DNA from: Chryseobacterium formosense
GTDB taxonomy: Bacteria > Bacteroidota > Bacteroidia > Flavobacteriales > Weeksellaceae
Assembly (NCBI RefSeq): GCF_900116415.1
Contig: NZ_FPAP01000001.1
Coordinates: 992,001-1,056,000, forward strand
Direction of reading: 5' to 3'
Length of the DNA: 64,000 nt
Positions 9,279-17,447 of this stretch are shown piece after piece. A program made the translations under genes and the position numbers. The notes below the pieces were generated by a model. The model was given only the letters and a program-made list of their open reading frames with translations. It did not search any database and was not told the DNA's origin. Every line of letters begins with the position of its first letter. The first letter of the stretch is position 1.

Positions 9279-9629
9279 ATGTCTAGAAAAGGAAATAATA
9301 CAGCAGGTATTTTGGCAGGACTTTTAGCAGGTGCTGCAGCAGGTGTAATTTTAGGAATGCTTTATGCACCTGAAGAAGGAAAAGAAACAAGAAAAAAAAT
9401 CAGAACAAAAGCGAACGATCTGAAAGATCAGGCTAAAAATAAATATGGTGAAGTATCTGAAAAAGTAAAAGATCAGTATGACAATATTTCTTCTACTTTC
9501 AAAGAAACTGCCAATAATGTAGCTCATACCGTGAAAGACGGATATGATAAATACAAAGATCAAATTGTTTCTAAGACTACCGATATGGTAAAAGATGTAG
9601 AATCCGGATTGAACGATCTTAAAAACTAA
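9279..9629 (+). CDS. YtxH-domain protein
   Basis: Small single-pass membrane protein of the YtxH family (general-stress-type proteins, biochemical role unknown). The 116-residue protein opens with a glycine/alanine-rich helix (residues 8-29, AGILAGLLAGAAAGVILGM), then the family motif LYAPEEGKETRKK. A long amphipathic helical tail follows, rich in Lys/Asp with repeated KYGEVSEKVKDQYDN-like units, as in LEA/apolipoprotein-like proteins. It is the first of three small genes (9279-10518); a terminator follows, so the next two may be separately transcribed. Confidence 0.85.
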   Translation: MSRKGNNTAGILAGLLAGAAAGVILGMLYAPEEGKETRKKIRTKANDLKDQAKNKYGEVSEKVKDQYDNISSTFKETANNVAHTVKDGYDKYKDQIVSKTTDMVKDVESGLNDLKN

Positions 9630-9650
9630 TATTTAATTTATTTTAAATAT

Positions 9651-9687
9651 AAAAAAGGAACTTTAGGTAAAAGAGTTCCTTTTTTTG
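9651..9687 (+). terminator. terminator or attenuator after YtxH gene
   Basis: Stem AAGGAACT / AGTTCCTT with a short loop and seven Ts, starting about 22 bases after the YtxH stop and ending 22 bases before the next start codon. It may only partly separate the two genes. Confidence 0.75.
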
Positions 9688-9708
9688 TAACTTTTAAAAA
9701 AAATAAGG

Positions 9709-10017
9709 ATGATTGAAACTATTAAAGAATATGCATCTAAAAGAATAGATTTGCTAAAAATTGAAGCCACCGAAAAATCTTCAATTTCCGCAGGTGTTAT
9801 TGCCTATCTTGTTGTATTATTGGTAGCTTTTGGCTTTTTTATCATTCTTTTTAATTTCGGATTGGCGTTTCTGCTGGGAAAAGCACTTAATAATACCTCT
9901 TACGGATTTCTGATTGTAGCAGCATTTTATTTTGTTATCATGCTTTTAGTTGTTACCTTTAAGAAGAAAATCGTGCATATGGTCGCAAATAAAGTAATCG
10001 AATTTTTAAATCACTAA
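9709..10017 (+). CDS. phage-holin-superfamily-like membrane protein (not a prophage gene)
   Basis: A 102-residue integral membrane protein with a short cytosolic N-terminus (IKEYASKRIDLLKIEATEK) and two hydrophobic hairpins (about 28-56 and 64-86), ending in a basic tail. This is the putative holin-X / DUF1469 pattern that in many bacteria sits next to a YtxH gene. It is not linked to any lysis or phage gene here. A short AAGG lies just upstream of the ATG. The next gene starts 3 bases after its stop, so the two are co-expressed. Confidence 0.8.
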   Translation: MIETIKEYASKRIDLLKIEATEKSSISAGVIAYLVVLLVAFGFFIILFNFGLAFLLGKALNNTSYGFLIVAAFYFVIMLLVVTFKKKIVHMVANKVIEFLNH

Positions 10018-10020
10018 ACT

Positions 10021-10518
10021 ATGGGCAGAAATTACGAGAGTCTGGAAGAACTTAAAAGAAAAAAAAGACTTTTAAAAGGTGAAATTAAAGATTTGGAAGC
10101 ACTTCTTACATTTAAAAACACCAAAGAAAGTCTCAGTGCGTTTACAAACGGTCTCAGTGACCAGTATTTGCAGGAGAAAGTAGATGAAGACGGCGAAGAA
10201 AAAACGGTTATCAGAAAAGATGTTATTGCAAAGCAACTCACTTCCGAAGTTAAAGATATGCTTTTGAGCAAAAATGCGGCAGTAGGTTTGGCAAGTTCTG
10301 CTTTCAGTGGAAATGCTGTAGACGGGCTTATCAAATTGGGGGTAACTGCTTTAGTTGCCAATTATGCCAAAAAAAATATGAAAAGTTCCAACTGGAAGAA
10401 AAAACTTTTGGGAGCAGCATTGATTTATGTGGCACCGATTGCTTTAAAATATGTCCGCAAAAAGTTGGAAAATTACCAAAAAACAAAAAGTCTATCCAGT
10501 ATGGAGCAACTTATATGA
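10021..10518 (+). CDS. conserved hypothetical protein of the YtxH/holin-like trio
   Basis: A 165-residue protein of unknown function. The first third is a charged helix (ESLEELKRKKRLLKGEIKDLEALL). A central weakly hydrophobic segment (AVGLASSAFSGNAVDGLIKLGVTALVANYA) and a second one (KLLGAALIYVAPIALKYVRKK) could contact the membrane. Linkage to the preceding holin-like gene with a 3-base gap suggests a shared job, perhaps in envelope stress, but this is only context. Confidence 0.75.
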   Translation: MGRNYESLEELKRKKRLLKGEIKDLEALLTFKNTKESLSAFTNGLSDQYLQEKVDEDGEEKTVIRKDVIAKQLTSEVKDMLLSKNAAVGLASSAFSGNAVDGLIKLGVTALVANYAKKNMKSSNWKKKLLGAALIYVAPIALKYVRKKLENYQKTKSLSSMEQLI

Positions 10519-10524
10519 GTTTTG

Positions 10525-10608
10525 GAGTTGGAGAGTGAATGCGTGTTTGAGTATGTTAATTACCCTTCCACTCTCCGACTCTACAGCTCTCAATCTTTGA
10601 AGAGCTGT
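10525..10608. repeat. inverted-repeat element between convergent genes
   Basis: Thirteen-base inverted repeat GAGTTGGAGAGTG (10525-10537) / CACTCTCCGACTC (10569-10581) with one wobble pair, followed by a second hairpin ACAGCTCT / AGAGCTGT (10583-10608) that overlaps the 3' end of trmH. There is no T run on either strand, so it is more likely an interspersed repeat than a classic terminator. Confidence 0.5.
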
Positions 10609-11315
10609 CCCAAAATAATTCCGGCTGCCATAGAAACATTTAAGCTTTCTGTCGACTGCGATTTTCCGAATCTTGGAATGCTTATTTTTTTCTGAAGAAG
10701 ATTTTCTGTTTCATCGCGCATTCCGTTTCCTTCGTTTCCTAAAATTAAATTGATTTTATTGGGTTTTTCAAATTGGTAGATATTTTCCCCTTCCATATCA
10801 GTCCCTACATTCAGGTTTTCGGTGTTTGAAAGATATTCAACCAAATCACAGTAGACGATATTTACTCTGGTAAAAGAACCCATCGTTGCCTGGATTACTT
10901 TAGGATTATAAAAATCTACGGTATCTTCGCTGCAGATAATCTGTTCAATTCCGAACCAGTCTGCCAAACGGATAATTGTTCCGAGATTTCCCGGATCCTG
11001 AATTCCATCCAGTACCAATTGAAAGTTTTTATCTTCAAATTGTGACTCTTTTAAAAGTTCACAAACAGCCAGAGAATCTTTAGGATTTCTCAGAAAACTG
11101 ATTTTTTTAAGTTCATTTTCAGAGATGTGTGTGAATTGTACATCTTTGGACAGAAAATTGTTAGGTTCTGTAGAAAATATTTCTTTAATTTTAAAGTTAG
11201 AATTAGGAAGTTCAAGAATAGTTTTATTCCCTTCAACCAAAAACAAATTGTATTTTTGCCTGAACTTCTTTTTATCTAAAGATTGTAAAATTTTAATTGT
11301 ATGAGCTGTAAGCAT
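10590..11315 (-). CDS. SpoU/TrmH-family RNA 2'-O-methyltransferase
   Basis: SAM-dependent methyltransferase of the SPOUT class acting on rRNA or tRNA ribose; the exact target is not evident. From the ATG at 11315 the protein has 241 residues: an N-terminal substrate-binding part (QKYNLFLVEGNKTILE) and a knotted C-terminal domain with the motifs LDGIQDPGNLGTIIRLADWFG, NLILGNEGNGM and the closing ESLNVSMAAGIIL. The longer frame starting at 11333 is less likely, because a good minus-strand promoter ends only a few bases upstream of 11331. The 5' end overlaps the divergent tamL by 15 bases. Confidence 0.92.
   Translation of the reverse strand: MLTAHTIKILQSLDKKKFRQKYNLFLVEGNKTILELPNSNFKIKEIFSTEPNNFLSKDVQFTHISENELKKISFLRNPKDSLAVCELLKESQFEDKNFQLVLDGIQDPGNLGTIIRLADWFGIEQIICSEDTVDFYNPKVIQATMGSFTRVNIVYCDLVEYLSNTENLNVGTDMEGENIYQFEKPNKINLILGNEGNGMRDETENLLQKKISIPRFGKSQSTESLNVSMAAGIILGQLFKD
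11251..11258 (+). promoter_or_regulatory. candidate minus-7 box for tamL inside trmH
   Basis: TATTTTTG on the plus strand, 42 bases before the tamL ATG and within the trmH coding sequence. No TTG partner was found at the expected distance, so it is tentative. Confidence 0.3.
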
Positions 11316-13898
11316 TATAAGAATTCTCCTCAAAAGTATTATAAAATTATTTCTTTTGCAACATTTGTAGGTTTACTTTATGCCTGCAGTACCACGAAGA
11401 AAGTTCCGGACGGTGAATATCTGCTTACCAAAAACAACTTCGAGTTTGAAGATAAAAAACAATTTTTCGATGAAGAACTGAAAGATTATGTGCAGCAAAA
11501 ACCGAATAAAAAGCAATTGCTTTTCATGCCTTTGAGTCTTCTTTTATACAATGCGGCAAATCCTAAATATGATACGATTCTCAATGAATACATGACCTAC
11601 CCGAGTGAAATGAGAAATCAGAAACTTCGGGATTCTCTTTTCATCAAATACAATATGCAAAGCAGTGTCGGGAAAAGTCTTTTCATGGACAGATTGTATC
11701 ACAACTGGGGAACTCCGCCGGTTATTTTAGACCAGACAAGAACTGAAAAAAGTGCAGAGTCTATCGAAAAAAGAATGACTTACAGAGGTTTTTGGGATTC
11801 TGAAGTGAAATATGCACACAAACTTGATTCTGCGAATAAAAAAGCATCAGTACAATATTCAATAAAACACAATACTCCCACCAATATTAAAGAGTATTAT
11901 TATAATATTACAGATCCGGGGATCAAAAGTCTTTTTGAGCAAAACATTAATGAAAGTCTTGTGCGAAAAGGACAGGTATTAGATCAGACCGTACTCGAAA
12001 AAGAAATTACCCGATTGAATGATCTGATGCGTAAAAGTGGATATTATAGATTCAACGCAGGAAATGATGAAGTAGGTTTCATCGCAGATTCATTGAAAAG
12101 CAGAAAAGAAGTGCCGCTTGTTTTGGAGATTCACAAAGATTCTGCCGACCGTCCATACAAAAGAGCAACTTTCGGAAATGTTGATATTGCCATTGTCAAC
12201 AGAAACAGAGATTTCCCTAGGAGGACGGTAAAAGACAGCCTTAGAAGAATAAGATTCCACAAAGTAAACGATAACTATAAGACCTCTGCTTTGTGGAGAA
12301 CGATTATTGTTGACAGTAAAGGAATTTATGACCAAAGTAAACTGGATCTTACCAAGAGAAATATTCTTGCAATGAACAACTTCAGTATTCTGAAAGCAAG
12401 AGATTCTCTGAGACAAGGCGGTGTAACAGCTCCCAACGACAGTATTGTTGATGTTTTATATGTACTTAAACCGCTTGATAAATATGATCTGAAAGTGGCT
12501 ACAGATTTGAATTATTCTCAGTTTTTAAATTGGGGTATTTCTCCGTCTGTAGATTTAACCACTAGAAATGTTTTTGGCGGTGCAGAAAACCTTTCAACCA
12601 GTTTGGCAGGAACGATCGGACGTGTTGTAGACCCGAAAAATCTTGATAAAAGAATCTGGGCATCTGAAATTTCTGCGCAGGCATCCTTAAGTTTTCCTCG
12701 ATTACTTCTTCCGTTCAATTATTATAAACTGATTCCTAAAAGATATACTCCTACTTCTTCGATCGTTTTAGGAGCTTCGGTGCAGAATAATATCGGCTTG
12801 GGAAGAACGAACTTCAATACAGGTTTAAATTATTTTGCCAACGTGAACGATCAGGTGTCTCATAGATTGACTTTATTTAATACCCTTTTCAGTTTAACAA
12901 AAAATAAAGACAGTTACTACGATTTCTTTGTAGGAGACGATAATATCAGACGTGCTGCATTCGCAGATTATTTTGCTTATAACCCACAGTTAGGACAACA
13001 ATTCGAGGCTGGAGAATTTACCCGAGATGAAATTTCACAGAAAATCATCGAAGATCTTGATTATGTTGCAACTTTGGATGTAGAAAAAGCAGACAGGCTT
13101 TTGGACTTCACAGGAACACTTGTAAATAAAGACAGACAAACTCAGGACGTTCTGATCTCTTCCATGGTTTATAATTTTATTTATAATGAAATCGGGAAGA
13201 AAGATTATCCGAATGCTTTTTACTTTAACGGAAAAGTAGAATTGGCAGGAAATATACCGAGTCTTTTTAATCAGAAAAGAGAAGATAACAGTGGGATTCT
13301 GAGAAGTCCGGAACGTACAATTTTCGGAATTCCGTATGCACAGTTTGTGAAATTCGATTTTGATATAAGAAAATATTTCAGGTTTAATGGAAATCAATCT
13401 TTGGTACTGCGTCAGTTCATAGGTTTAGGCGTTCCGTACGGAAATTCATCGGCAATGCCTTTTGTAAGATCATATTTTAATGGTGGAGCGAATGACATTA
13501 GAGCCTGGGTTGCTTTCGGAGGTTTAGGTCCGGGGGGATCTCAGATTGACGAAAGAGTACGTACTTATCTGATGGGGAATGTAAAACTTACTACAAATAT
13601 CGAATACAGAATTCCGTTTACTAATATGTATGAAGGAGCCCTTTTTACGGATATAGGAAACGTTTGGAATACGGAAAATAATGGCTTTGACGATCAGTTT
13701 AAATTCAATAAATTCATCAGAGAAATGGGGATTGGTAGCGGATTTGGCCTGAGAGTAAATGTTGCTTACATTACTTTAAGAGTAGATTTAGCCTACAAAA
13801 TCTATGATCCGAACAAACCAGATGGTGAAAAATGGAGATTCAATGATATTAAACCCCTGAAGCCAACTCTGAATATCGCCTTCGGATATCCTTTCTAA
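11301..13898 (+). CDS. tamL: TamL-like BamA/TamA-superfamily outer-membrane lipoprotein
   Basis: Outer-membrane assembly factor with an Omp85-type barrel. The 865-residue protein has a lipobox VGLLYAC (Cys29), which marks the Bacteroidota TamL branch rather than BamA. POTRA-like regions follow (DGEYLLTKNNFEFEDKKQ and later segments to about residue 390), then the barrel, including the late motif FVRSYFNGGANDIRAW and a C-terminus ending in aromatic F. The partner gene tamB, adjacent in some relatives, is not next to it here. The start at 11301 overlaps trmH head-to-head; no alternative Met precedes the lipobox. The stop overlaps the stop of the convergent sanA-like gene by 4 bases. Confidence 0.88.
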   Translation: MSCKHYKNSPQKYYKIISFATFVGLLYACSTTKKVPDGEYLLTKNNFEFEDKKQFFDEELKDYVQQKPNKKQLLFMPLSLLLYNAANPKYDTILNEYMTYPSEMRNQKLRDSLFIKYNMQSSVGKSLFMDRLYHNWGTPPVILDQTRTEKSAESIEKRMTYRGFWDSEVKYAHKLDSANKKASVQYSIKHNTPTNIKEYYYNITDPGIKSLFEQNINESLVRKGQVLDQTVLEKEITRLNDLMRKSGYYRFNAGNDEVGFIADSLKSRKEVPLVLEIHKDSADRPYKRATFGNVDIAIVNRNRDFPRRTVKDSLRRIRFHKVNDNYKTSALWRTIIVDSKGIYDQSKLDLTKRNILAMNNFSILKARDSLRQGGVTAPNDSIVDVLYVLKPLDKYDLKVATDLNYSQFLNWGISPSVDLTTRNVFGGAENLSTSLAGTIGRVVDPKNLDKRIWASEISAQASLSFPRLLLPFNYYKLIPKRYTPTSSIVLGASVQNNIGLGRTNFNTGLNYFANVNDQVSHRLTLFNTLFSLTKNKDSYYDFFVGDDNIRRAAFADYFAYNPQLGQQFEAGEFTRDEISQKIIEDLDYVATLDVEKADRLLDFTGTLVNKDRQTQDVLISSMVYNFIYNEIGKKDYPNAFYFNGKVELAGNIPSLFNQKREDNSGILRSPERTIFGIPYAQFVKFDFDIRKYFRFNGNQSLVLRQFIGLGVPYGNSSAMPFVRSYFNGGANDIRAWVAFGGLGPGGSQIDERVRTYLMGNVKLTTNIEYRIPFTNMYEGALFTDIGNVWNTENNGFDDQFKFNKFIREMGIGSGFGLRVNVAYITLRVDLAYKIYDPNKPDGEKWRFNDIKPLKPTLNIAFGYPF
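11331..11361 (-). promoter_or_regulatory. promoter for trmH-like gene, embedded in tamL coding sequence
   Basis: On the minus strand TTG (plus 11359-11361), 20-base spacer and TACTTTTG (plus 11331-11338), both full consensus matches. Transcription would begin shortly before the ATG at 11315, which supports that start. Confidence 0.5.
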
Positions 13899-14512
13899 TC
13901 AGGAGAAATTCCCAAAGTAAAATATATAACAGCAGCCACTCTTGCGATAATTTCGCGGGATTGGTTTCTGTAATAGCTTTCAGGTTTTGTAACGTCTTGC
14001 GCATCAAAACCCAAAGCATTCATATTGTTGTTTCGTGCAAAAAATAAAGCTCTTAAGTTGTGAAATCCCTGCGAAACAATGATCACATTTTTTGTTTTGT
14101 ATACATCTTTACAGCGTAAAATACTCTTGTAAGTATTAAAACCTTCAGGGTCTTCAATAATGATTTCTTCAGGCACACCTTCCTGATAAATAAGGTAATT
14201 TTTCATTGCGGCAGGTTCGTTATAACCTTTACTTTTTTCTCCGCTTACGATGATTTTTTTAATTTTCCCGTGATGATACAATAAAGCTGTTGCATCCATT
14301 CTTTTGGTAAAGTAAGGATTGGAAAGTCCGGAACGCATTCTTGGAGAAGTTCCTAAAACTAAAGCTACTTCACGCGGCGGAATCTTTGAGATTTTGGTAT
14401 AAGTTCTTCCGTTGGTCAATCCGAAAACCCACGCATTAGATAAGCAGATCAGAAGAAAAACAATTTCTGCTGACCCGAAAATAAATTTAAATATGTTTCG
14501 GATGATTCTCAA
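13895..14512 (-). CDS. SanA/YdcF (DUF218) family membrane protein
   Basis: Inner-membrane protein of the ElyC/SanA/YdcF family, implicated in envelope barrier function (SanA: vancomycin exclusion at high temperature). The 205-residue protein has one N-terminal membrane helix (about 8-32) and then the DUF218 Rossmann-like domain: EVALVLGTSPRM, YFTKRMDATALLYHHGKIKKIIVSGE, GVPEEIIIEDP, NVIIVSQGFHNLRALFFAR. Its start overlaps the stop of the upstream flavoprotein gene by 4 bases, so the two form an operon. Confidence 0.9.
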   Translation of the reverse strand: MRIIRNIFKFIFGSAEIVFLLICLSNAWVFGLTNGRTYTKISKIPPREVALVLGTSPRMRSGLSNPYFTKRMDATALLYHHGKIKKIIVSGEKSKGYNEPAAMKNYLIYQEGVPEEIIIEDPEGFNTYKSILRCKDVYKTKNVIIVSQGFHNLRALFFARNNNMNALGFDAQDVTKPESYYRNQSREIIARVAAVIYFTLGISPD

Positions 14513-15633
14513 TTAAAATCAAAGTTAAGTTTTATTTTCTTTGTTTTAGCAATCGACATGCATGCTAAAATTTTTCCGTTGGCTTCTTCTTTTTCTGTTA
14601 AATATTCATTTTCGAGTAATTCTACTTCACCTTCTTCAAGAGTACATTCACAACTGCCACAAATTCCTGATTTACAGGAATACGGTACCGGAAAACCTTT
14701 TAACAACAGCTGTTGCAGAATTTTTTCTCTGTTATCGTCAAGCTGAGTCTGATATTCTTTTCCAAACATTTTAAAATCAATGCCAACATCAGTAATCAGC
14801 GGAAACTCTTTTTCTATCGGATAAATATCATCATTAAATTCTTCAAACAATTCAAAATGGATGTTTTTTTTCGGAATTCCGTGATGATAACAGGCATTTG
14901 CCAAAGCTTTGATCATCTCTCCTTTTCCGCAGATCAAAACATCATCTACAGCATCCCAAATTGTCGATTCTTCATCGGTATCATCCAGATGCAGAATCTG
15001 ATTGATAATTAAACTTAATTTTTTTTCATCCAGTCTTCCGTAAAAGAAAGAATTGGCAGTTTTTTCCTGAGAATAAAAATAAAAAATCTGCAGTCTGTCT
15101 CCATGCATTCTTGCAAGATTATCCAAAGCATCTCTGTAAATTAAATCTTCAGAACTTTTATTTCCAAAAAACAAAAACAATCTTGTTCGTGGTTCGTTAT
15201 GAAGAATATTTTTAAAATGACTTAAAATCGGCGTAATTCCAATACCTGCAGCAAAACCTATAATCGTTCTGAACTCACTTGGTTTTGAAACCAACGTAAA
15301 TCTTCCGCTTGGTTCACTTACCCAAAGTTCATCACCAATATTATAGTTTGCATACAATTCTGAGGTGGCTCCGTTCTCAGAATTAACTTTAATTCCGAGA
15401 CATATCTTTTTCTCGTACGGAGCAGATGTCATTGAGTAATCATGGATAATTTCCTTACCATGAGACTGAAATTTCACACTGACAAACTGTCCCGCCTCAA
15501 ATTCGAAATTTCCCTTCAAATCCTCAGGAATTTCAAGCTCAAGAGAAAAAGTATTTTTGGTCAGGTTCTCTTTTTTAGCTATTTTTAACCGATGAAACTT
15601 TATCAGTTTCCCTTTGTAGATGTGTTCTTCCAT
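14509..15633 (-). CDS. ferredoxin-NAD(P) reductase-like flavoprotein with C-terminal 2Fe-2S domain (PaaE type)
   Basis: Electron-transfer protein passing electrons from NAD(P)H through FAD to a 2Fe-2S cluster. From the ATG at 15633 it has 374 residues; the longer frame adds a non-conserved leader. Order of domains: FAD-binding barrel (FEAGQFVSVKF near 47, HDYSMTSAP near 64-72), NAD(P)-binding domain (IGFAAGIGITPI near 125-136, LICGKGEM near 233-240), and plant-type ferredoxin with Cys320, Cys325, Cys328 and Cys358 as cluster ligands. No other paa genes are present, so its electron acceptor is unknown. A TATTTTTG box ends 9 bases before the ATG. Confidence 0.92.
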   Translation of the reverse strand: MEEHIYKGKLIKFHRLKIAKKENLTKNTFSLELEIPEDLKGNFEFEAGQFVSVKFQSHGKEIIHDYSMTSAPYEKKICLGIKVNSENGATSELYANYNIGDELWVSEPSGRFTLVSKPSEFRTIIGFAAGIGITPILSHFKNILHNEPRTRLFLFFGNKSSEDLIYRDALDNLARMHGDRLQIFYFYSQEKTANSFFYGRLDEKKLSLIINQILHLDDTDEESTIWDAVDDVLICGKGEMIKALANACYHHGIPKKNIHFELFEEFNDDIYPIEKEFPLITDVGIDFKMFGKEYQTQLDDNREKILQQLLLKGFPVPYSCKSGICGSCECTLEEGEVELLENEYLTEKEEANGKILACMSIAKTKKIKLNFDFN

Positions 15634-15642
15634 ACTGCAAAT

Positions 15643-15650
15643 CAAAAATA
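15643..15650 (-). promoter_or_regulatory. candidate minus-7 box for reductase-sanA operon
   Basis: TATTTTTG on the minus strand, 9 bases upstream of the ATG at 15633, within the 31-base gap to the divergent tlpA-like gene. It predicts a leader of only a few bases. Confidence 0.4.
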
Positions 15651-15664
15651 GAGAAAAATAATTT

Positions 15665-16225
15665 ATGAAAAAGATAATTTTATCCACTCTTTTAGTTGCA
15701 ATGCTTGCAAGCTGTAAAAAAGAAGCTGAAAAAACAGAAGAGAACATCAGTTCGGTAGATTCTACAGAAATTGATGTTCCGGAACCTGTAGCTGCAAATA
15801 ATTCTATAAAATATTTATCGGTACAGCAAGCTTCAGATTATCTGCAGAAAAAAAATGATACGCTGTATGTAACCAATTTCTTTGCAACCTGGTGTGGACC
15901 ATGCGTTAGAGAAATTCCTCATTTTAAAGAGAAAATTGAAGAACTGAAAGACAAGCCTGTAAAAATTACATTTGTCAGCTTAGACCAAAAGGCAATCTGG
16001 AATACAGAAGTCCCTCGTTTTACACAAGAACACGGAATTCAGAATCACACCGTTCTTTTAGACGGACAATTGCTCGATCAGAATTTTTTCGCTTCTAATT
16101 TTAAACAATGGGACGGTGGAGCTATTCCTTTCACATTTATGAGAAAAGGGGATAAAACCGATGAAACTTTGGGAATGATGAGTAAAGAACAGCTTAATGA
16201 GAAGATTAATTATCTTTTAAAATAA
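15665..16225 (+). CDS. TlpA-family thiol-disulfide lipoprotein
   Basis: Membrane-anchored thioredoxin-fold protein acting as a periplasmic thiol reductase. The 186-residue protein has lipobox MLASC (Cys17), an acidic linker and a TlpA/ResA-like domain with the active site FFATWCGPC (Cys77, Cys80), the cis-Pro region GGAIPFTFMRKGD and a C-terminal helix. It starts 31 bases from the divergent reductase and ends 16 bases before the FecCD-type permease, which it may share a transcript with. Confidence 0.92.
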   Translation: MKKIILSTLLVAMLASCKKEAEKTEENISSVDSTEIDVPEPVAANNSIKYLSVQQASDYLQKKNDTLYVTNFFATWCGPCVREIPHFKEKIEELKDKPVKITFVSLDQKAIWNTEVPRFTQEHGIQNHTVLLDGQLLDQNFFASNFKQWDGGAIPFTFMRKGDKTDETLGMMSKEQLNEKINYLLK

Positions 16226-16241
16226 ACTGCAGACTTCAATA

Positions 16242-17213
16242 ATGTCTACAAAATTTAAAATCCTGTGTTTTCTTTTACTGATCGCCATTATTTTAACAGC
16301 GATTATTAATCTGAACACAGGATTTTTAAGTTTGAATTTTCAGGATTTTTTTGCAGAATCATCCAACAGCCAGATTGCTGAAATCCGTATAAATCGTGTT
16401 CTAGTAATGCTTTTAGCAGGAATTTCAATTCCGACCTCCGGTTTTCTGATGCAGGAATATTTTCAGAATCCTTTAGCCGGACCCGATATTCTCGGAATTA
16501 CTTCTGTGGCAAGTTTGTCGGTAGCTTTTTATATTTTTTTTTCTTATAATGTTGATCTTCCTGAATTTCTTCAAAATAGCTTTCTCAGTTTGTCATCAAT
16601 TATCGGAAGCTTAGTTTTGATGTTGGTTTTATTATCGATGTCGAATAAATTTCAGGATAAATCTTATTTAATCATTTTTGGTTTTCTTGTCTCGGCTTTT
16701 GCAGGAGCAATTGTTTCTTTGCTTCAGTTTTATGCTGAAAATCAAAGTCTGAAAAACTATATTTTATGGTCTTTTGGGGCGAATAATATGGTGACGAGAA
16801 ACCAAGTTTATGTATTGTCAATTTTAGTTTTAATCGGATTATTTATCTGTTTTAAAAGTATAAAACCTCTAATCGGAAATTCATTGGGAACATCTTATGC
16901 ACAAAGTTTGGGAGTTAATCTAAATCAGCTGAAGATATTCATAATTGTAGCTTCTTCCCTTCTTTCAGCTTCAGTGACGGCATTTTTAGGACCTATTTTA
17001 TTCATTGGAATTATTGTTCCGCATTTTTGCAGGTTGATTTATAATCCTGCAAAACTTTGGCAACAATGGATTCTGAATATGTTTTTGGGAATGTTGATTA
17101 TGTTGCTTTTTTCCATCATCGCAGAAAAAACACAAATTCCATTGAATGTGATAAGCTCAGTTTTTGGAATTCCTGTAATTTTGATGATGCTTTTGAAACA
17201 TAATAAAGTCTAA
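16242..17213 (+). CDS. FecCD/BtuC-family ABC transporter permease
   Basis: Inner-membrane permease of the siderophore/cobalamin type of ABC importers. The 323-residue protein has about nine to ten hydrophobic helices and the family signatures VLVMLLAGISIPTSGFLMQ, QNPLAGPDILGITS, the late LGPILFIGIIVPHFCRL and a closing FGIPVILMMLLK. The cytoplasmic coupling region is SYAQSLGVNLNQLK. The cognate ATPase is 710 bases downstream, past a repeat-flanked broken gene. No substrate-binding protein is encoded nearby, so the substrate is unknown. Confidence 0.93.
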   Translation: MSTKFKILCFLLLIAIILTAIINLNTGFLSLNFQDFFAESSNSQIAEIRINRVLVMLLAGISIPTSGFLMQEYFQNPLAGPDILGITSVASLSVAFYIFFSYNVDLPEFLQNSFLSLSSIIGSLVLMLVLLSMSNKFQDKSYLIIFGFLVSAFAGAIVSLLQFYAENQSLKNYILWSFGANNMVTRNQVYVLSILVLIGLFICFKSIKPLIGNSLGTSYAQSLGVNLNQLKIFIIVASSLLSASVTAFLGPILFIGIIVPHFCRLIYNPAKLWQQWILNMFLGMLIMLLFSIIAEKTQIPLNVISSVFGIPVILMMLLKHNKV

Positions 17214-17279
17214 CTTTTTGTTGGTTTTTTCGCAAAGGCACAAAGATTTTTTTTATATGTTTACGTTTTAAGACGCAAG
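17214..17279 (-). repeat. GxxExxY-associated repeat, copy A (inverted)
   Basis: Read on the minus strand it begins CTTGCGTCTTAAAAC and ends CTTTGCGAAAAAACCAAC plus CAAAAAG. The same two blocks, with a variable middle, recur in direct orientation at 17364-17424 and 17859-17923. The distal 26 bases (17220-17245) match the reverse complement of 17894-17919 at 24 of 26 positions. It begins one base after the permease stop codon. Confidence 0.8.
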
Positions 17280-17363
17280 GATTTTATCTTTGATAAAATT
17301 TAGTCTTGTAAAGTTATTGCTGAATTAATTTTGATACAACACTTGCTGAAAATCTTTGATTTT

Positions 17364-17424
17364 CTTGCGCCTTAGAACAGATTGAAGATTAAAACATTTG
17401 CGCTTTTGCGACAAACCAACAAAG
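17364..17424 (+). repeat. GxxExxY-associated repeat, copy B
   Basis: CTTGCGCCTTAGAAC block, about 20 variable bases, then TTTGCGCTTTTGCG and ACAAACCAACAAAG. It directly precedes the GxxExxY reading frame. Between copies A and B a further inverted pair, ACGCAAGGATTTT and AAAATC plus TTGCG segments, can fold. Confidence 0.75.
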
Positions 17425-17447
17425 GGCAAAATAAAAATAGAACACAA

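Noticed and set aside
9709..10017. Possible prophage because of a holin-like protein
   Set aside because: The neighbours are cmk, YtxH and a conserved membrane protein; no lysin, integrase, capsid or att repeat is near.
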